Below are positions 24,418 to 32,602 of a DNA stretch of 39,417 nt, one piece after another (positions within the stretch are counted from its first letter, which is position 1; every line of letters starts with the position of its first letter). Under the pieces are notes generated by a model that was not told the origin of the DNA, made no database searches, and saw only the letters and a program-made list of their open reading frames with translations. The DNA comes from Bacteriovoracaceae bacterium UBA4096 (GTDB lineage Bacteria; Bdellovibrionota; Bacteriovoracia; Bacteriovoracales; Bacteriovoracaceae), in assembly GCA_002381945.1 (NCBI GenBank), contig DFXY01000011.1:1-39417 (forward strand), written 5' to 3'. The translations under genes and the position numbers were made by a program.

Positions 24418-25043
24418 AATATGCCTTCGTCAGTTAAGAGCTGGGTGAGCTCAACAGAGTTTTGGAATAAGCGGTGTCCGCCTGGAATGCCCTTCACCCG
24501 AATTTGATGAGGCATGATGTATTCAGTGGCCACTTCCATATATTTTTCATCAAACAGTCCCACAATCCATAAGACTTTATCTTTGTTTAGTATGAGTTCA
24601 GGCAGGTGATTGTTTTGCTTTGAGAGACGATAGCGTTCAAAAAGCTCAGGTGATTTTTTAAAGCGATCCTGAGGTATATCTTTTAAAGGAGCATCATGAA
24701 AGAAGATGGGATAGTCATTCCAGTACTCAAGGAATTCTTTCTGGGTCTTCGTCTCAAATTCTTTTAAGACACTAAGCTCAAAGTTTGCACGTTGATTTTT
24801 TTCTTCTTCCGTTTCAAGCCCTGGATGAGTATTAATCAGAACTATTTTTTTTAATTGATACCCATTGGCGTGAGCAATCTCCATCGCAATCCTGCCCCCC
24901 ATGGAGTATCCAATAAGGGTGTCTTCCGGACCGATAACAGGGAAGGCTTCCATTTGATAAAGATCATGCAAGATAACGTCATCTCTTTTTAAATAGGAAA
25001 AGTCCTGAGGTGAGCCCAGAAAACCGTGGAAGACATGAATCAT
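24414..25043 (-). CDS. menH: SHCHC synthase MenH (alpha/beta hydrolase)
   Basis: 209 residues from the ATG that overlaps the menD stop as ATGA, with GGAG 8 nt upstream; a GTG three codons earlier is possible. HGF (6-8) is the oxyanion region. The triad is S47 in GYSMGGR, D165 in VGLFDEKY, and H190 in PGGHRLF. It catalyses 2,5-elimination of pyruvate from SEPHCHC to give SHCHC. It is a little shorter than E. coli MenH (252), with a reduced cap. Confidence 0.93.
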   Translation of the reverse strand: MIHVFHGFLGSPQDFSYLKRDDVILHDLYQMEAFPVIGPEDTLIGYSMGGRIAMEIAHANGYQLKKIVLINTHPGLETEEEKNQRANFELSVLKEFETKTQKEFLEYWNDYPIFFHDAPLKDIPQDRFKKSPELFERYRLSKQNNHLPELILNKDKVLWIVGLFDEKYMEVATEYIMPHQIRVKGIPGGHRLFQNSVELTQLLTDEGIL

Positions 25044-26443
25044 CGGACCCACTCCTGAAGGAAGGCTTCACTTTGAGCGCGGTCAGGCGAGAGTTCCAGT
25101 ACCTGAACTTGATTAAAATCGGAAATTTTTTGACTGTAGGAGAGTTTAAGCCCAAAAGCTATATCTTTAAAATCATGCTCATGCTCCATGACAATTCTTT
25201 TATCCAGCTTGAGCATGTCAAAGATCCTGCCGCCTTTATTATTCATGATGATAAGTTTAAGGTTCTCCGGCATATCCCTAAGACTTGTGAGGTCATAGAA
25301 AGTGGTTACATCACCCAGGATGCAGAAAACTTGTTTCTTCGTTCCCATGGCCAGGCCTATGGCCGAGGCCAGTTGCCCGTCGATACCATTAACCCCCCGA
25401 TTACCAAACACCACCAGATTCTTTTTCTGAGTTAATTCAAAGAATCGGATGACTAAAGAATTCCCTAAATAAACGACATCATCACTATGAATGAGCTGAT
25501 TGAGTTTATCGCAGTAACTGATTTCTGCTTCGGGGTACTTCTGGATGAGTTCCTCGAGCGACCAAATTGTTTCATCCGCCACCGGATAAGGCAGAAGCTG
25601 AGCGGTCATTCTCCAGAACTCATCACTCTTTAAAAGATTATCCGAATTCATTGGAAGAACTTCCCCGAAAGAGAGGGCCGGAAGATTTCTTGCATCAAAA
25701 TGAAAGACAGGCAGGGGAGACTTTTCTAATAGACGCCAGATTTTGGTGAGCGGTGTATGACCCACTCTGATAACGGCATCAAAAAAACCGGCCTTAAAAA
25801 GCTCGATGAGTTTTTTCTCGGTTTTAATAGGAGACAGATCATGGCCCCCACTCAATGTTTCAGCATAAAACGTGAGCTTACTTTGGGCGAATTTTTCAAT
25901 GAATGGCCGCATGCTCATGTTTTCATGGGAGAATATAAAAAGCGGCTTTTTAATCTTATCTATAAAATTCTTATAAGCTTTGAGCTCTTTATGGAAGTTA
26001 ATATCTATATTATGCGGAACTGTATCATCCACCAGTACATTGATATGCACAGGAAATTCCAGCTGATTCAAATCCACCTGTGAGAGCTCACTTGAATCAA
26101 TTTCTAGATACGATCTGCGACAACTGCGAGTGAGCATTTCATGCTCAATGGTCTGAGGAGATCCGGTTCCATGAAGTTTTTTGGGACGATCTCCGGAGAT
26201 GAGGACTAACGGTAGCTCTGAATAATAGGCCTCAAGCATCGCTGGCACACATTGGGCCACAGCAGTACCGGAGGTGGTACAGATACCAACCGGAGTCTGA
26301 GTCATCTTTGAGAGGCCTAAGGCCTTAAAGCTTGCCATTCTTTCATCATATTCAAACCTAACATCATGCTGATCAAAAATTTTTAACAGATCATGATTGC
26401 GGGCCCCAGTGCAAAAGAAAATTTTATTCAGCTCTAATGTCAT
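25040..26443 (-). CDS. menD: SEPHCHC synthase MenD (ThDP-dependent), compact
   Basis: 467 residues against about 550 in the family. The PYR domain has FEYDERMASFKALGLSKMTQTPVGICTTSGTA, including the ThDP-activating Glu. The PP domain has FGNRGVNGIDGQLASAIGLA and the ThDP/Mg motif GDVTTFYDLTSLRDM...LKLIIMNNKGGRIF. It adds a succinyl-semialdehyde unit from 2-oxoglutarate to isochorismate. Loss of residues is mainly in the central domain and the extreme C-terminus. It overlaps menF by 4 nt. Confidence 0.95.
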   Translation of the reverse strand: MTLELNKIFFCTGARNHDLLKIFDQHDVRFEYDERMASFKALGLSKMTQTPVGICTTSGTAVAQCVPAMLEAYYSELPLVLISGDRPKKLHGTGSPQTIEHEMLTRSCRRSYLEIDSSELSQVDLNQLEFPVHINVLVDDTVPHNIDINFHKELKAYKNFIDKIKKPLFIFSHENMSMRPFIEKFAQSKLTFYAETLSGGHDLSPIKTEKKLIELFKAGFFDAVIRVGHTPLTKIWRLLEKSPLPVFHFDARNLPALSFGEVLPMNSDNLLKSDEFWRMTAQLLPYPVADETIWSLEELIQKYPEAEISYCDKLNQLIHSDDVVYLGNSLVIRFFELTQKKNLVVFGNRGVNGIDGQLASAIGLAMGTKKQVFCILGDVTTFYDLTSLRDMPENLKLIIMNNKGGRIFDMLKLDKRIVMEHEHDFKDIAFGLKLSYSQKISDFNQVQVLELSPDRAQSEAFLQEWVR

Positions 26444-27492
26444 AGGTAATGCTTTCTGATGGTGTTTCTCTTTAAATGAATCTCATCGAGTTCTTTTTCA
26501 AAAACAGATTCACTCACAACTCCGCCGCCACTTTCAATAAAAAGATGATGTCCTTCCCACTGCACGTTCCTAATAGAGACGATGAATTCTTTGGTTTCCT
26601 GACTCATGAGTCCCAGGGCCGAACCAAAGTATCTTTCACTATATTTTCTCCCGTAATGAGAACCTCTTAAAAAATTTAAGGACTCAAGTTTTGGGTATCC
26701 TCCCAGAGCGGCGGTGGGAGAAAGAGTATTAGTGAGGGCCGTATAGTTTGTATCAGGAGACACCTTGGCCTCAATATCAGTCCGGAGATGAATAATTGAT
26801 TTAAAAGAATGAATATGAGTCGGAGATGTTTCAATTTGTGATGAGAAATTTGCGAGTTTTTCCTGAATGTCCTGAATCACCAGATTGTGTTCATGACGGT
26901 CTTTAGCTGACTCCAGAAGGTTCTGCTCCTGGCCACTCTTCGCGGTGCCGGCCAGAGCGTAAGTATTAAGCACTTCGTTTTGCACATCAAAAAGTAATTC
27001 GGGAGTGCTGCCTATGACACCATACTGACTATTCCAAAAACCATAGGGAATACCACTCCCCAAGCTAAAGGCCTTCTTCATCAGATGAATTATCGTTTTT
27101 TCCTCTTCAAATGGTTCATAAGTTTCCCGTGATATCAGAACAACTTTTTGTAAATCAGATCCGAAGGCACTTTCCAGCAGACCAAAATCTTTTTGATAAA
27201 GATCATCGTCATTGGATAGAGGAGAAAAATGCTGAGGTTCTTCTTCCGGTAGTGTGATCTCATCTCTTGAAACCTTTATCGTTTCGGCCGGGGAGTAGGC
27301 GAGATAGCGGTTGTGATAAAAATCTTTAAGATAAAAAATCGGAGATGGGATTTCTAAGAACTCTTCTACGATGGTGAAAGAACCACCTTTAGCGAAGACG
27401 ACTTCTTTTCCATCATAAGAAGTAAGAAAGGCCCCCAGTTTATAAAAATCACGATCAAGCCATTTAATAAGAGCTGATGGTGATTCTTTCAT
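26440..27492 (-). CDS. menF: Isochorismate synthase MenF
   Basis: 350 residues of the chorismate-binding family. Signatures are TYALAGTAKSG, KDRHEHNLVIQDI, HLRTDIEAKV, TNTLSPTAALGGYPK, SERYFGSALGLM and FIESGGGVVSESVFEKELDE (metal-binding Glu). It converts chorismate to isochorismate, the committed menaquinone step. No pyruvate-lyase or glutaminase partner is adjacent, so isochorismate synthase rather than anthranilate or salicylate synthase is the right reading. It abuts the menB stop. Confidence 0.95.
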   Translation of the reverse strand: MKESPSALIKWLDRDFYKLGAFLTSYDGKEVVFAKGGSFTIVEEFLEIPSPIFYLKDFYHNRYLAYSPAETIKVSRDEITLPEEEPQHFSPLSNDDDLYQKDFGLLESAFGSDLQKVVLISRETYEPFEEEKTIIHLMKKAFSLGSGIPYGFWNSQYGVIGSTPELLFDVQNEVLNTYALAGTAKSGQEQNLLESAKDRHEHNLVIQDIQEKLANFSSQIETSPTHIHSFKSIIHLRTDIEAKVSPDTNYTALTNTLSPTAALGGYPKLESLNFLRGSHYGRKYSERYFGSALGLMSQETKEFIVSIRNVQWEGHHLFIESGGGVVSESVFEKELDEIHLKRNTIRKHYL

Positions 27493-28383
27493 TTAGTACA
27501 TCCAGGGAAACTTCTCGAACTCAGGTTGCCTTTTTTCCAGGAACGAGTTTCTGCCTTCTTGAGCTTCCTCAGTTCCATAGGCCAGGCGGGTGGCCTCACC
27601 GGCATAAACCTGCTGGCCTACCAGACCATCATCTATCAAATTAAAACCAAACTTCAGCATTTTAATCGCTGTAGGAGATTTGTGACAAATGGTATGGGCC
27701 CATTCAAGACCCACTTTTTCCAGATCAGCGTGAGGCACGACTTTATTAACCATTCCCATTTCAAAAGCTTCCTGGGCCGTATATTTTTGCTCAAGAAAGA
27801 AAACTTCCCGGGCCCGTTTTTGACCCACTTGACGAGCAAGATAGGCGGAGCCAAAACCACCGTCAAAACTTGCAACCTTTGCATCTGATTGCATGAAGAT
27901 AGCGTGCTCTTTAGACGCAATCGTCATATCACAGACCACATGAAGAGAATGCCCTCCACCCACTGCCCAACCAGGCACCATGGCAATCACCACTTTTGGC
28001 ATAAAACGAATCATGCGCTGAACTTCCAGAATATGCAGACGACCATGGGCCACTGGCATTCCGGGTTTGGTATCCTTGTATTCATAACCAGATTTACCAC
28101 GAACATTCTGATCACCGCCAGAGCAGAAGGCCCAGCCACCATCTTTCGAAGAAGGCCCATTTCCAGTGAGCAAAATGGCACCCACATCATTTTGGCGATG
28201 AGACCATTCTAGTGCCGTTAAAAGTTCATCAACGGTCTGAGGACGAAAAGCATTGCGAAGATCAGGCCGATTAAATGCTATTCGAACAGCGCCGGTATTT
28301 TTGGCCTTATGAAATGTGATGTCTTCGAATTTAACATCGGTGACTTCATTCCAGGCATTAGGATCAAAAATAGGAGAGATCAT
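27493..28383 (-). CDS. menB: 1,4-Dihydroxy-2-naphthoyl-CoA synthase
   Basis: 296 residues of the crotonase superfamily. RIAFNRPDLRNAFRPQTVDEL, SSKDGGWAFCSGGDQNVRG, VPGWAVGGGHSLHVVCDMTIAS and DGGFGSAYLARQVGQKRARE are diagnostic of MenB, including the Gly-rich oxyanion hole and the catalytic Asp region. It closes the second aromatic ring to form DHNA-CoA. Its start overlaps the ubiE stop by 1 nt. Confidence 0.98.
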   Translation of the reverse strand: MISPIFDPNAWNEVTDVKFEDITFHKAKNTGAVRIAFNRPDLRNAFRPQTVDELLTALEWSHRQNDVGAILLTGNGPSSKDGGWAFCSGGDQNVRGKSGYEYKDTKPGMPVAHGRLHILEVQRMIRFMPKVVIAMVPGWAVGGGHSLHVVCDMTIASKEHAIFMQSDAKVASFDGGFGSAYLARQVGQKRAREVFFLEQKYTAQEAFEMGMVNKVVPHADLEKVGLEWAHTICHKSPTAIKMLKFGFNLIDDGLVGQQVYAGEATRLAYGTEEAQEGRNSFLEKRQPEFEKFPWMY

Positions 28384-29069
28384 TATTTGCCCTCATTATT
28401 GGCATAATAAATATAAGCAATACCGCCAAATACCGGGATGAATCCATAATTCTTAAACGTCATATTCTTTTTCATGATATCCACAAAAGTCTGTCCACTT
28501 GGGAAAGTCTCAGAAGAGGCAATGAGATACTCGTAAGCATCTTTTCTTTTTGAGATAAGACCAAATAGAGGAACATACATTCGAAGCATCGTGAAATAGA
28601 GTTTTTTATAAAGGGCATTCTTTGGCTGACCAAATTCCAGGATATAAACACCATTGGAAACCCGGCCCAATTCTTTGAGCCCCAGATCCAAGCTCTCCAC
28701 ATTGCGGATACCGAATGAAATGGTGGTGACATCAAAAGTTTTATCTCCAAAGGGAAGATTTTGAATGTCGGCGACTTTGAATTCAACCGGTAGGGGACTC
28801 GCTTTAGCACGCTCAAGCGCGAATTCAATCATGCCGGAGGAGAAATCAATTCCCACCACTTGCCCTGGACAAGATTCTTTTAACTTGAAAGCGATGTCAC
28901 CAGTACCAGTGGCACAATCCAGGGCCGTCTTAGGTTTATTTTTAAGTGCGATGCGGACAAATTTTCTTTTCCATAAACGATGAGTTCCCAAAGAGAGCAC
29001 ATCATTTAAAAGATCATACTTGTGAGAGATGTCGTTAAACATCACACGTACAAAATCGGCCTTTGCCAT
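28383..29069 (-). CDS. ubiE: Demethylmenaquinone methyltransferase (UbiE/MenG)
   Basis: 228 residues. VMFNDISHKYDLLNDVLSLGTHRLWKR is the N-terminal family signature, DCATGTGDIAFKL is SAM motif I, and FDVTTISFGIRNVES is the second family motif. It methylates demethylmenaquinone; no ubiquinone genes are visible, so MenG activity is the likely role. It lies 3 nt downstream of aroF. Confidence 0.97.
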   Translation of the reverse strand: MAKADFVRVMFNDISHKYDLLNDVLSLGTHRLWKRKFVRIALKNKPKTALDCATGTGDIAFKLKESCPGQVVGIDFSSGMIEFALERAKASPLPVEFKVADIQNLPFGDKTFDVTTISFGIRNVESLDLGLKELGRVSNGVYILEFGQPKNALYKKLYFTMLRMYVPLFGLISKRKDAYEYLIASSETFPSGQTFVDIMKKNMTFKNYGFIPVFGGIAYIYYANNEGK

Positions 29070-29072
29070 AAA

Positions 29073-29840
29073 TTACATCCTGAGTTCTTTATCAAATATT
29101 GGAGCAAGTTTTTTAAGTTTCGCGACCATTTCATCAAACTGGGGAATGTTCAAGGCCTGCTGGCCATCAGAAAGGGCACAGGCTGGTTCCGGATGAACTT
29201 CTACCATGAGACCATCGGCACCAGCTGCAACAGCTGCGTAGGCCGCATCGGCCACGTAGGGAGTCAGACCCATACTATGGGAAGGATCAACTAATACCTT
29301 GAAGGGAGTATTTTTCTTTAAATAAATAACCGAACCCAAATCCAGAAGGTTTCTGAGTTTGTTATCAAAAGAGCGCACGCCGCGCTCACAAAGAATGATG
29401 TTCTTTTCACCTAAATTGAAAAGATATTCAGCAGCACCTAACCATTCCGAGATGGTCGCACTAAAAGCACGCTTCAAAATCACTGGGCGGTTATACCGAG
29501 AGAGCTCTTTTAAGAGTTCATAGTTATACATGTTACGGGCACCCACTTGGAAAACAGAAGTAACCGAAAGCAGTGTTTCTATCTGACGGGCATCAGTGAC
29601 TTCCGTAATAAAATCAAAAGGGATTTCTTTTTTTAATTTTTTGACAACTTCCAGGCCTTCATCTCCTAATCCCTGAAAAGATTTGGCATTGGTGCGCATC
29701 TTATGAATTCCGCCACGAATAAGAGTCGGACGATTTTCGTTCATTAAAATGGTCCGCAATTGATTTTCTGATTCCACCGCACAAGGGCCTGCGATCAAAA
29801 AAAGTTCATTAGGACGAAAGTTTAAAGCATTTGTTTCCAT
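29073..29840 (-). CDS. aroF: DAHP synthase, KDOPS-like type without regulatory domain
   Basis: 255 residues, one bare (beta/alpha)8 catalytic domain. Evidence: LIAGPCAVES, LIRGGIHKMRTNAKSFQGLG, VGARNMYNYELLKEL, PVILKRAFSATISEWLGAAEY, ILCERGVRSFD, DPSHSMGLTPYVADAAYAAVAAGADGLMVEVHPEP and LSDGQQAL. It condenses PEP and erythrose 4-phosphate, the first shikimate-pathway step. The Thermotoga-type enzyme carries an N-terminal ACT-like domain for feedback control; here the core starts at once, so classical aromatic-amino-acid inhibition is not expected. As first gene of the men operon it links chorismate supply to menaquinone. Confidence 0.93.
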   Translation of the reverse strand: METNALNFRPNELFLIAGPCAVESENQLRTILMNENRPTLIRGGIHKMRTNAKSFQGLGDEGLEVVKKLKKEIPFDFITEVTDARQIETLLSVTSVFQVGARNMYNYELLKELSRYNRPVILKRAFSATISEWLGAAEYLFNLGEKNIILCERGVRSFDNKLRNLLDLGSVIYLKKNTPFKVLVDPSHSMGLTPYVADAAYAAVAAGADGLMVEVHPEPACALSDGQQALNIPQFDEMVAKLKKLAPIFDKELRM

Positions 29841-29985
29841 AAAATATTCACTCGAAAAATTGTCATTTTAAGTATGACAGGTGTAACTAATTTTACTCTT
29901 AATGGAAAGCGTAATCTCCCCGTTTTCGCTAGACATTTACCCCCTGACGAGCTATCCAGATGTTTTCATTTTCAAGTGGATACAT

Positions 29986-30573
29986 ATGGCATTCCCTGTT
30001 CCCTGTTATATTGGTTTAGTACATGGCCCGATTCGTTCTAAGGACGGCTCAGAGATCACCACTTCGGTGACTAACCTGGATATTCACGATATTGCCCGTT
30101 CGGCCCGAACCTTCGGGTTTAAACGATATTTTTTGATCACTCCGATCAAGAATCAACAAACCATGGTGAAAAAGATTTTAGGATTTTGGGAAACAGACTC
30201 TGGTCTGATTTACAATCCGGATCGGAAAAATGCTCTGGCAGAGGCGGAGGTTATTGATTCTATAGAGCTTGCCATCGCTGAAATCACCCGAATTGAAGGT
30301 CAGGCGCCGTGCGTTGTCGTTACCGGGGCCAACTTTGAATCTTACGATGGAAAAGAAAAAGAGCTGATGCACAAGTTACAGCTTGACGGCAAGCCTATGT
30401 TCTTGTTATTTGGTACAGGATGGGGATTAACCGCTCCGGTTGTTGAACAGGCCGATTTTCGGCTAGAGCCTATTTTTGGCATAGCAGATGACGGATATAA
30501 TCATCTGTCTGTTCGTTCAGCAGTTGCAATTTATTGTGACCGACTGGCCCGAGCCTCTGATCCTATATATTAA
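29986..30573 (+). CDS. SAM-dependent RNA methyltransferase (COG4752/SPOUT type)
   Basis: 195 residues from the ATG at 29986, which opens the family's typical MAFPVPCYIGLVHGPI; 28 upstream codons are ignored because they lack family support. Further marks are EITTSVTNLDIHDIARSARTFGFKRYFLITP, LLFGTGWGL (knot-loop glycines) and YNHLSVRSAVAIYCDRLA. This family is commonly found between trmD and rplS in deltaproteobacteria and Aquificae. Its RNA target is not established. Here it is separated from trmD by the inserted reverse-strand men operon. Confidence 0.88.
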   Translation: MAFPVPCYIGLVHGPIRSKDGSEITTSVTNLDIHDIARSARTFGFKRYFLITPIKNQQTMVKKILGFWETDSGLIYNPDRKNALAEAEVIDSIELAIAEITRIEGQAPCVVVTGANFESYDGKEKELMHKLQLDGKPMFLLFGTGWGLTAPVVEQADFRLEPIFGIADDGYNHLSVRSAVAIYCDRLARASDPIY

Positions 30574-30576
30574 TTG

Positions 30577-30595
30577 TCATGCATTTTATGCATGA
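30577..30595 (+). terminator. Hairpin with U-rich tail ahead of rplS
   Basis: TCATGCAT, loop TTT, ATGCATGA: a perfect 8-bp stem 3 nt after the methyltransferase stop. ACTTTTTCC follows. It could act as a partial terminator or as a leader element for rplS, whose ATG is 60 nt further on. Confidence 0.5.
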
Positions 30596-30654
30596 ACTTT
30601 TTCCTTCCCTCTGGTCCCAGGTGTGACGAATGGAAGACAGATTGTGGAGACGTT

Positions 30655-31014
30655 ATGAATTTGATCGATGTTGTTGAAAAGAACTACGCAAACCCAAATT
30701 CTTCAAAAATTACTGGTTTCAGAACTGGTGATACAATTGAAGTTGCTGTTCGAATCAAAGAAGGTGAGAAGACCCGTATTCAGAATTTCCAAGGAACATG
30801 CATTGCCATGAAACACCCTGGTCAAATGAACGGTCACTTCCGCGTTCGTAAGATTTCTGATGGCGTAGGTGTTGAGCGTGTTTTCCCTTTTCATTCACCG
30901 GCAGTTGAAGGTGTGAAGATTATCTCTAAAGGTAAATCTCGTCGCGCTAAACACAACTACCTTCGTGAAAGAACTGGTAAAGCAGCTCGCGTTGCTATTG
31001 ATTACTCTCGTTAA
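30655..31014 (+). CDS. rplS: 50S ribosomal protein L19
   Basis: 119 residues from the ATG at 30655, with GGAGA 5 nt upstream; an in-frame ATG at 30574 would add 27 unrelated residues. FRTGDTIEVAVRIKEGEKTRIQNFQGTCIA, FRVRKISDGVGVERVFPFHSP and GKSRRAKHNYLRERTGKAARV are standard bL19. It forms part of the 30S-50S bridge. Followed by a strong terminator. Confidence 0.98.
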   Translation: MNLIDVVEKNYANPNSSKITGFRTGDTIEVAVRIKEGEKTRIQNFQGTCIAMKHPGQMNGHFRVRKISDGVGVERVFPFHSPAVEGVKIISKGKSRRAKHNYLRERTGKAARVAIDYSR

Positions 31015-31038
31015 TCAAAAAAAACGGTTTCAAAAGCA

Positions 31039-31069
31039 GAAAGGCCCCGAAAGGGGCCTTTCGTTTTTT
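31039..31069 (+). terminator. Rho-independent terminator of rplS
   Basis: GAAAGGCCCC, GAAA tetraloop, GGGGCCTTTC, then GTTTTTT: a perfect 10-bp stem with a GNRA loop and U-tract, 24 nt after the rplS stop. Confidence 0.97.
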
Positions 31070-31081
31070 CAGGGAGGATAA

Positions 31082-31867
31082 ATGAAGTACCTCGTCTTGC
31101 TTTTTCTCTATATCCCTTTAGTTCACGCTCAACTTGCGACTGAGAAACTTCCAACAGAAGGCTCGGATGTTGTACCGGTTTTAGTGCGGCCAGAACAGTC
31201 ACCGGTAGAAGAAGTGGTCGAAGGTGCCCAGGTCCAGAAAATCTCCACTCCTATACTCGATAAAGCGCAAAGAATCGAAACTGAAATTTCTAAAACAAAA
31301 TATCTACGTGATGATTCCACCGGCTCAATCATGGTGGGTTACCAGTTTCTCACTTCATGGCTTCCTTCCAAAAAGACAATTTCTTATACGCATATCTTTA
31401 ATCAAAAATGGTCATTAGAAGGCGAGTACTCATGGGCCTCAATTAATTTTCCGATTGTAGGAGTTGATTTAGGAGAGATTAAAGAAAAAAGATATACCCT
31501 AGAGGCCCGCCGTTATGTCGGAAATTCCTTTCATTTCACCTTCGGGGCAGTTTTGAATGAATTTAAGGCCCGTTTAGGAAGTGATTTTTTAGATAATCTT
31601 GGTAATGAAATCCATTCTGACTTTGAGGTTCATAATATAGGCGTCACTGGTGGAATTGGAAACAGATGGCAGTGGCAGAATGGTTTTACTTTAGGGTTAG
31701 ACTGGTTTCGGATAAATATTCCAGTTGCTGAAACTAAGCTCGAAGATAATGTTTTGGATGATATCCCCGGAGGCAGTGACCGCAAAGAAGTGAAGAAGGT
31801 CATCCGGGCACTAAACCGTATTCCAACTTTTGTTTTATTTGGCGTGAATCTTGGTTACACGTTCTAG
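31082..31867 (+). CDS. Predicted outer-membrane beta-barrel-like protein
   Basis: 261 residues with signal MKYLVLLFLYIPLVHA|Q and a strong GGGAGGA site. A Pro/Val/Glu-rich linker (about 25-60) is followed by amphipathic beta-strands with alternating aromatic residues (GSIMVGYQFLTSW, KWSLEGEYSWASINF, RYTLEARRYVGNSFHFTFGAVL, WQNGFTLGLDWFRINI, FVLFGVNLGYTF). The C-terminus is Y-T-F with terminal Phe, as required for BAM recognition. The size suggests an 8-strand barrel. Function unknown. It lies in the gap between the rplS terminator and rnhB, so it is an insertion into the usual rplS-rnhB order. Confidence 0.75.
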   Translation: MKYLVLLFLYIPLVHAQLATEKLPTEGSDVVPVLVRPEQSPVEEVVEGAQVQKISTPILDKAQRIETEISKTKYLRDDSTGSIMVGYQFLTSWLPSKKTISYTHIFNQKWSLEGEYSWASINFPIVGVDLGEIKEKRYTLEARRYVGNSFHFTFGAVLNEFKARLGSDFLDNLGNEIHSDFEVHNIGVTGGIGNRWQWQNGFTLGLDWFRINIPVAETKLEDNVLDDIPGGSDRKEVKKVIRALNRIPTFVLFGVNLGYTF

Positions 31868-31893
31868 ACGTAAAGACTCAGTTTATTGTATGA

Positions 31894-31909
31894 CCAGCAT
31901 ACATGCTGG
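31894..31909. promoter_or_regulatory. Palindrome over the start codon of the first rnhB
   Basis: CCAGCAT-AC-ATGCTGG is a perfect 7+7 inverted repeat, and the ATG of rnhB (31903) begins the second arm. In RNA a 2-nt loop is too tight, so about 5-6 pairs would form over the start; in DNA it has operator form. No Shine-Dalgarno is present. Confidence 0.35.
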
Positions 31910-32601
31910 AATTAAAACTTATCCCGAATTTCCCTCAAGAGATCATCGCAACCGATGAAGTCGGCCGTGGCCCCTTAGGAGGTCCTGTTGTCGTTGGCGC
32001 CATCCGTTTATGGATTGAAGATCCGGAAGCCTTAAAAGCTCTGATTAGGTTTTTAAGAACTAAGGGAATTAAAGATTCAAAGAAACTCTCTTCTGATGAT
32101 CGATTAAAAGTTTTAAAGAAACTAGGTATAGGGCTTAATCCTTTCAGGCAAAGAGAAGTCGCTACTTTGAAAGGAATTGAAATCAGCTACATCACCTGGG
32201 ATATGGATCATGAGATTATTGATCAGGAGAATATTTTAGCGGCAAGCCTTCGAGGCATGAAAGAAGCGTCTGAGTTTCTTTCAAAGGCGAAAAAAAATCA
32301 AACCACAGTCCTGATCGATGGACACATGAAACTCCGTTGGGGCAAAAAGGTTTCACCCTGGAATGAAATTCCCATTATTAAAGGTGACTCAAAGTCATTA
32401 TTAATTGGACTGGCCTCCATTATCGCTAAAGAAAAGCGTGATGCTTTCATGAGAGAGATGCATGAACTCTATCCCCAATACGGCTTCGGAAAACATTACG
32501 GCTATCCCACGAAAGAACACCGAAGCGCCATTATGGAATTCGGGCCATGCACCATCCACCGGAAAACCTTTAAAGGCGTTAAAGAATACCTCCGGACTTA
32601 A
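31903..32601 (+). CDS. rnhB: Ribonuclease HII, first copy
   Basis: 232 residues. Active-site residues of RNase HII are all present: D18-E19 in TDEVGRGPLGGP, GRG at 21-23 (reads the ribonucleotide 2'-OH at RNA-DNA junctions in the Thermotoga enzyme), KDSKKLS, D139 in VLIDG, D162 in KGDSKS, then ASIIAKEKRD and PQYGFGKHYGYPT. It cleaves RNA in RNA-DNA hybrids and single embedded ribonucleotides. The place after rplS is the usual one for rnhB. A second, diverged copy lies 316 nt downstream. Confidence 0.95.
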   Translation: MLELKLIPNFPQEIIATDEVGRGPLGGPVVVGAIRLWIEDPEALKALIRFLRTKGIKDSKKLSSDDRLKVLKKLGIGLNPFRQREVATLKGIEISYITWDMDHEIIDQENILAASLRGMKEASEFLSKAKKNQTTVLIDGHMKLRWGKKVSPWNEIPIIKGDSKSLLIGLASIIAKEKRDAFMREMHELYPQYGFGKHYGYPTKEHRSAIMEFGPCTIHRKTFKGVKEYLRT

Positions 32602-32602
32602 A

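Noticed and set aside
29841..29985. Promoters for the men operon and the methyltransferase gene
   Set aside because: The divergent gap is AT-rich with several partial boxes, but no -35/-10 pair with acceptable spacing stood out on either strand.
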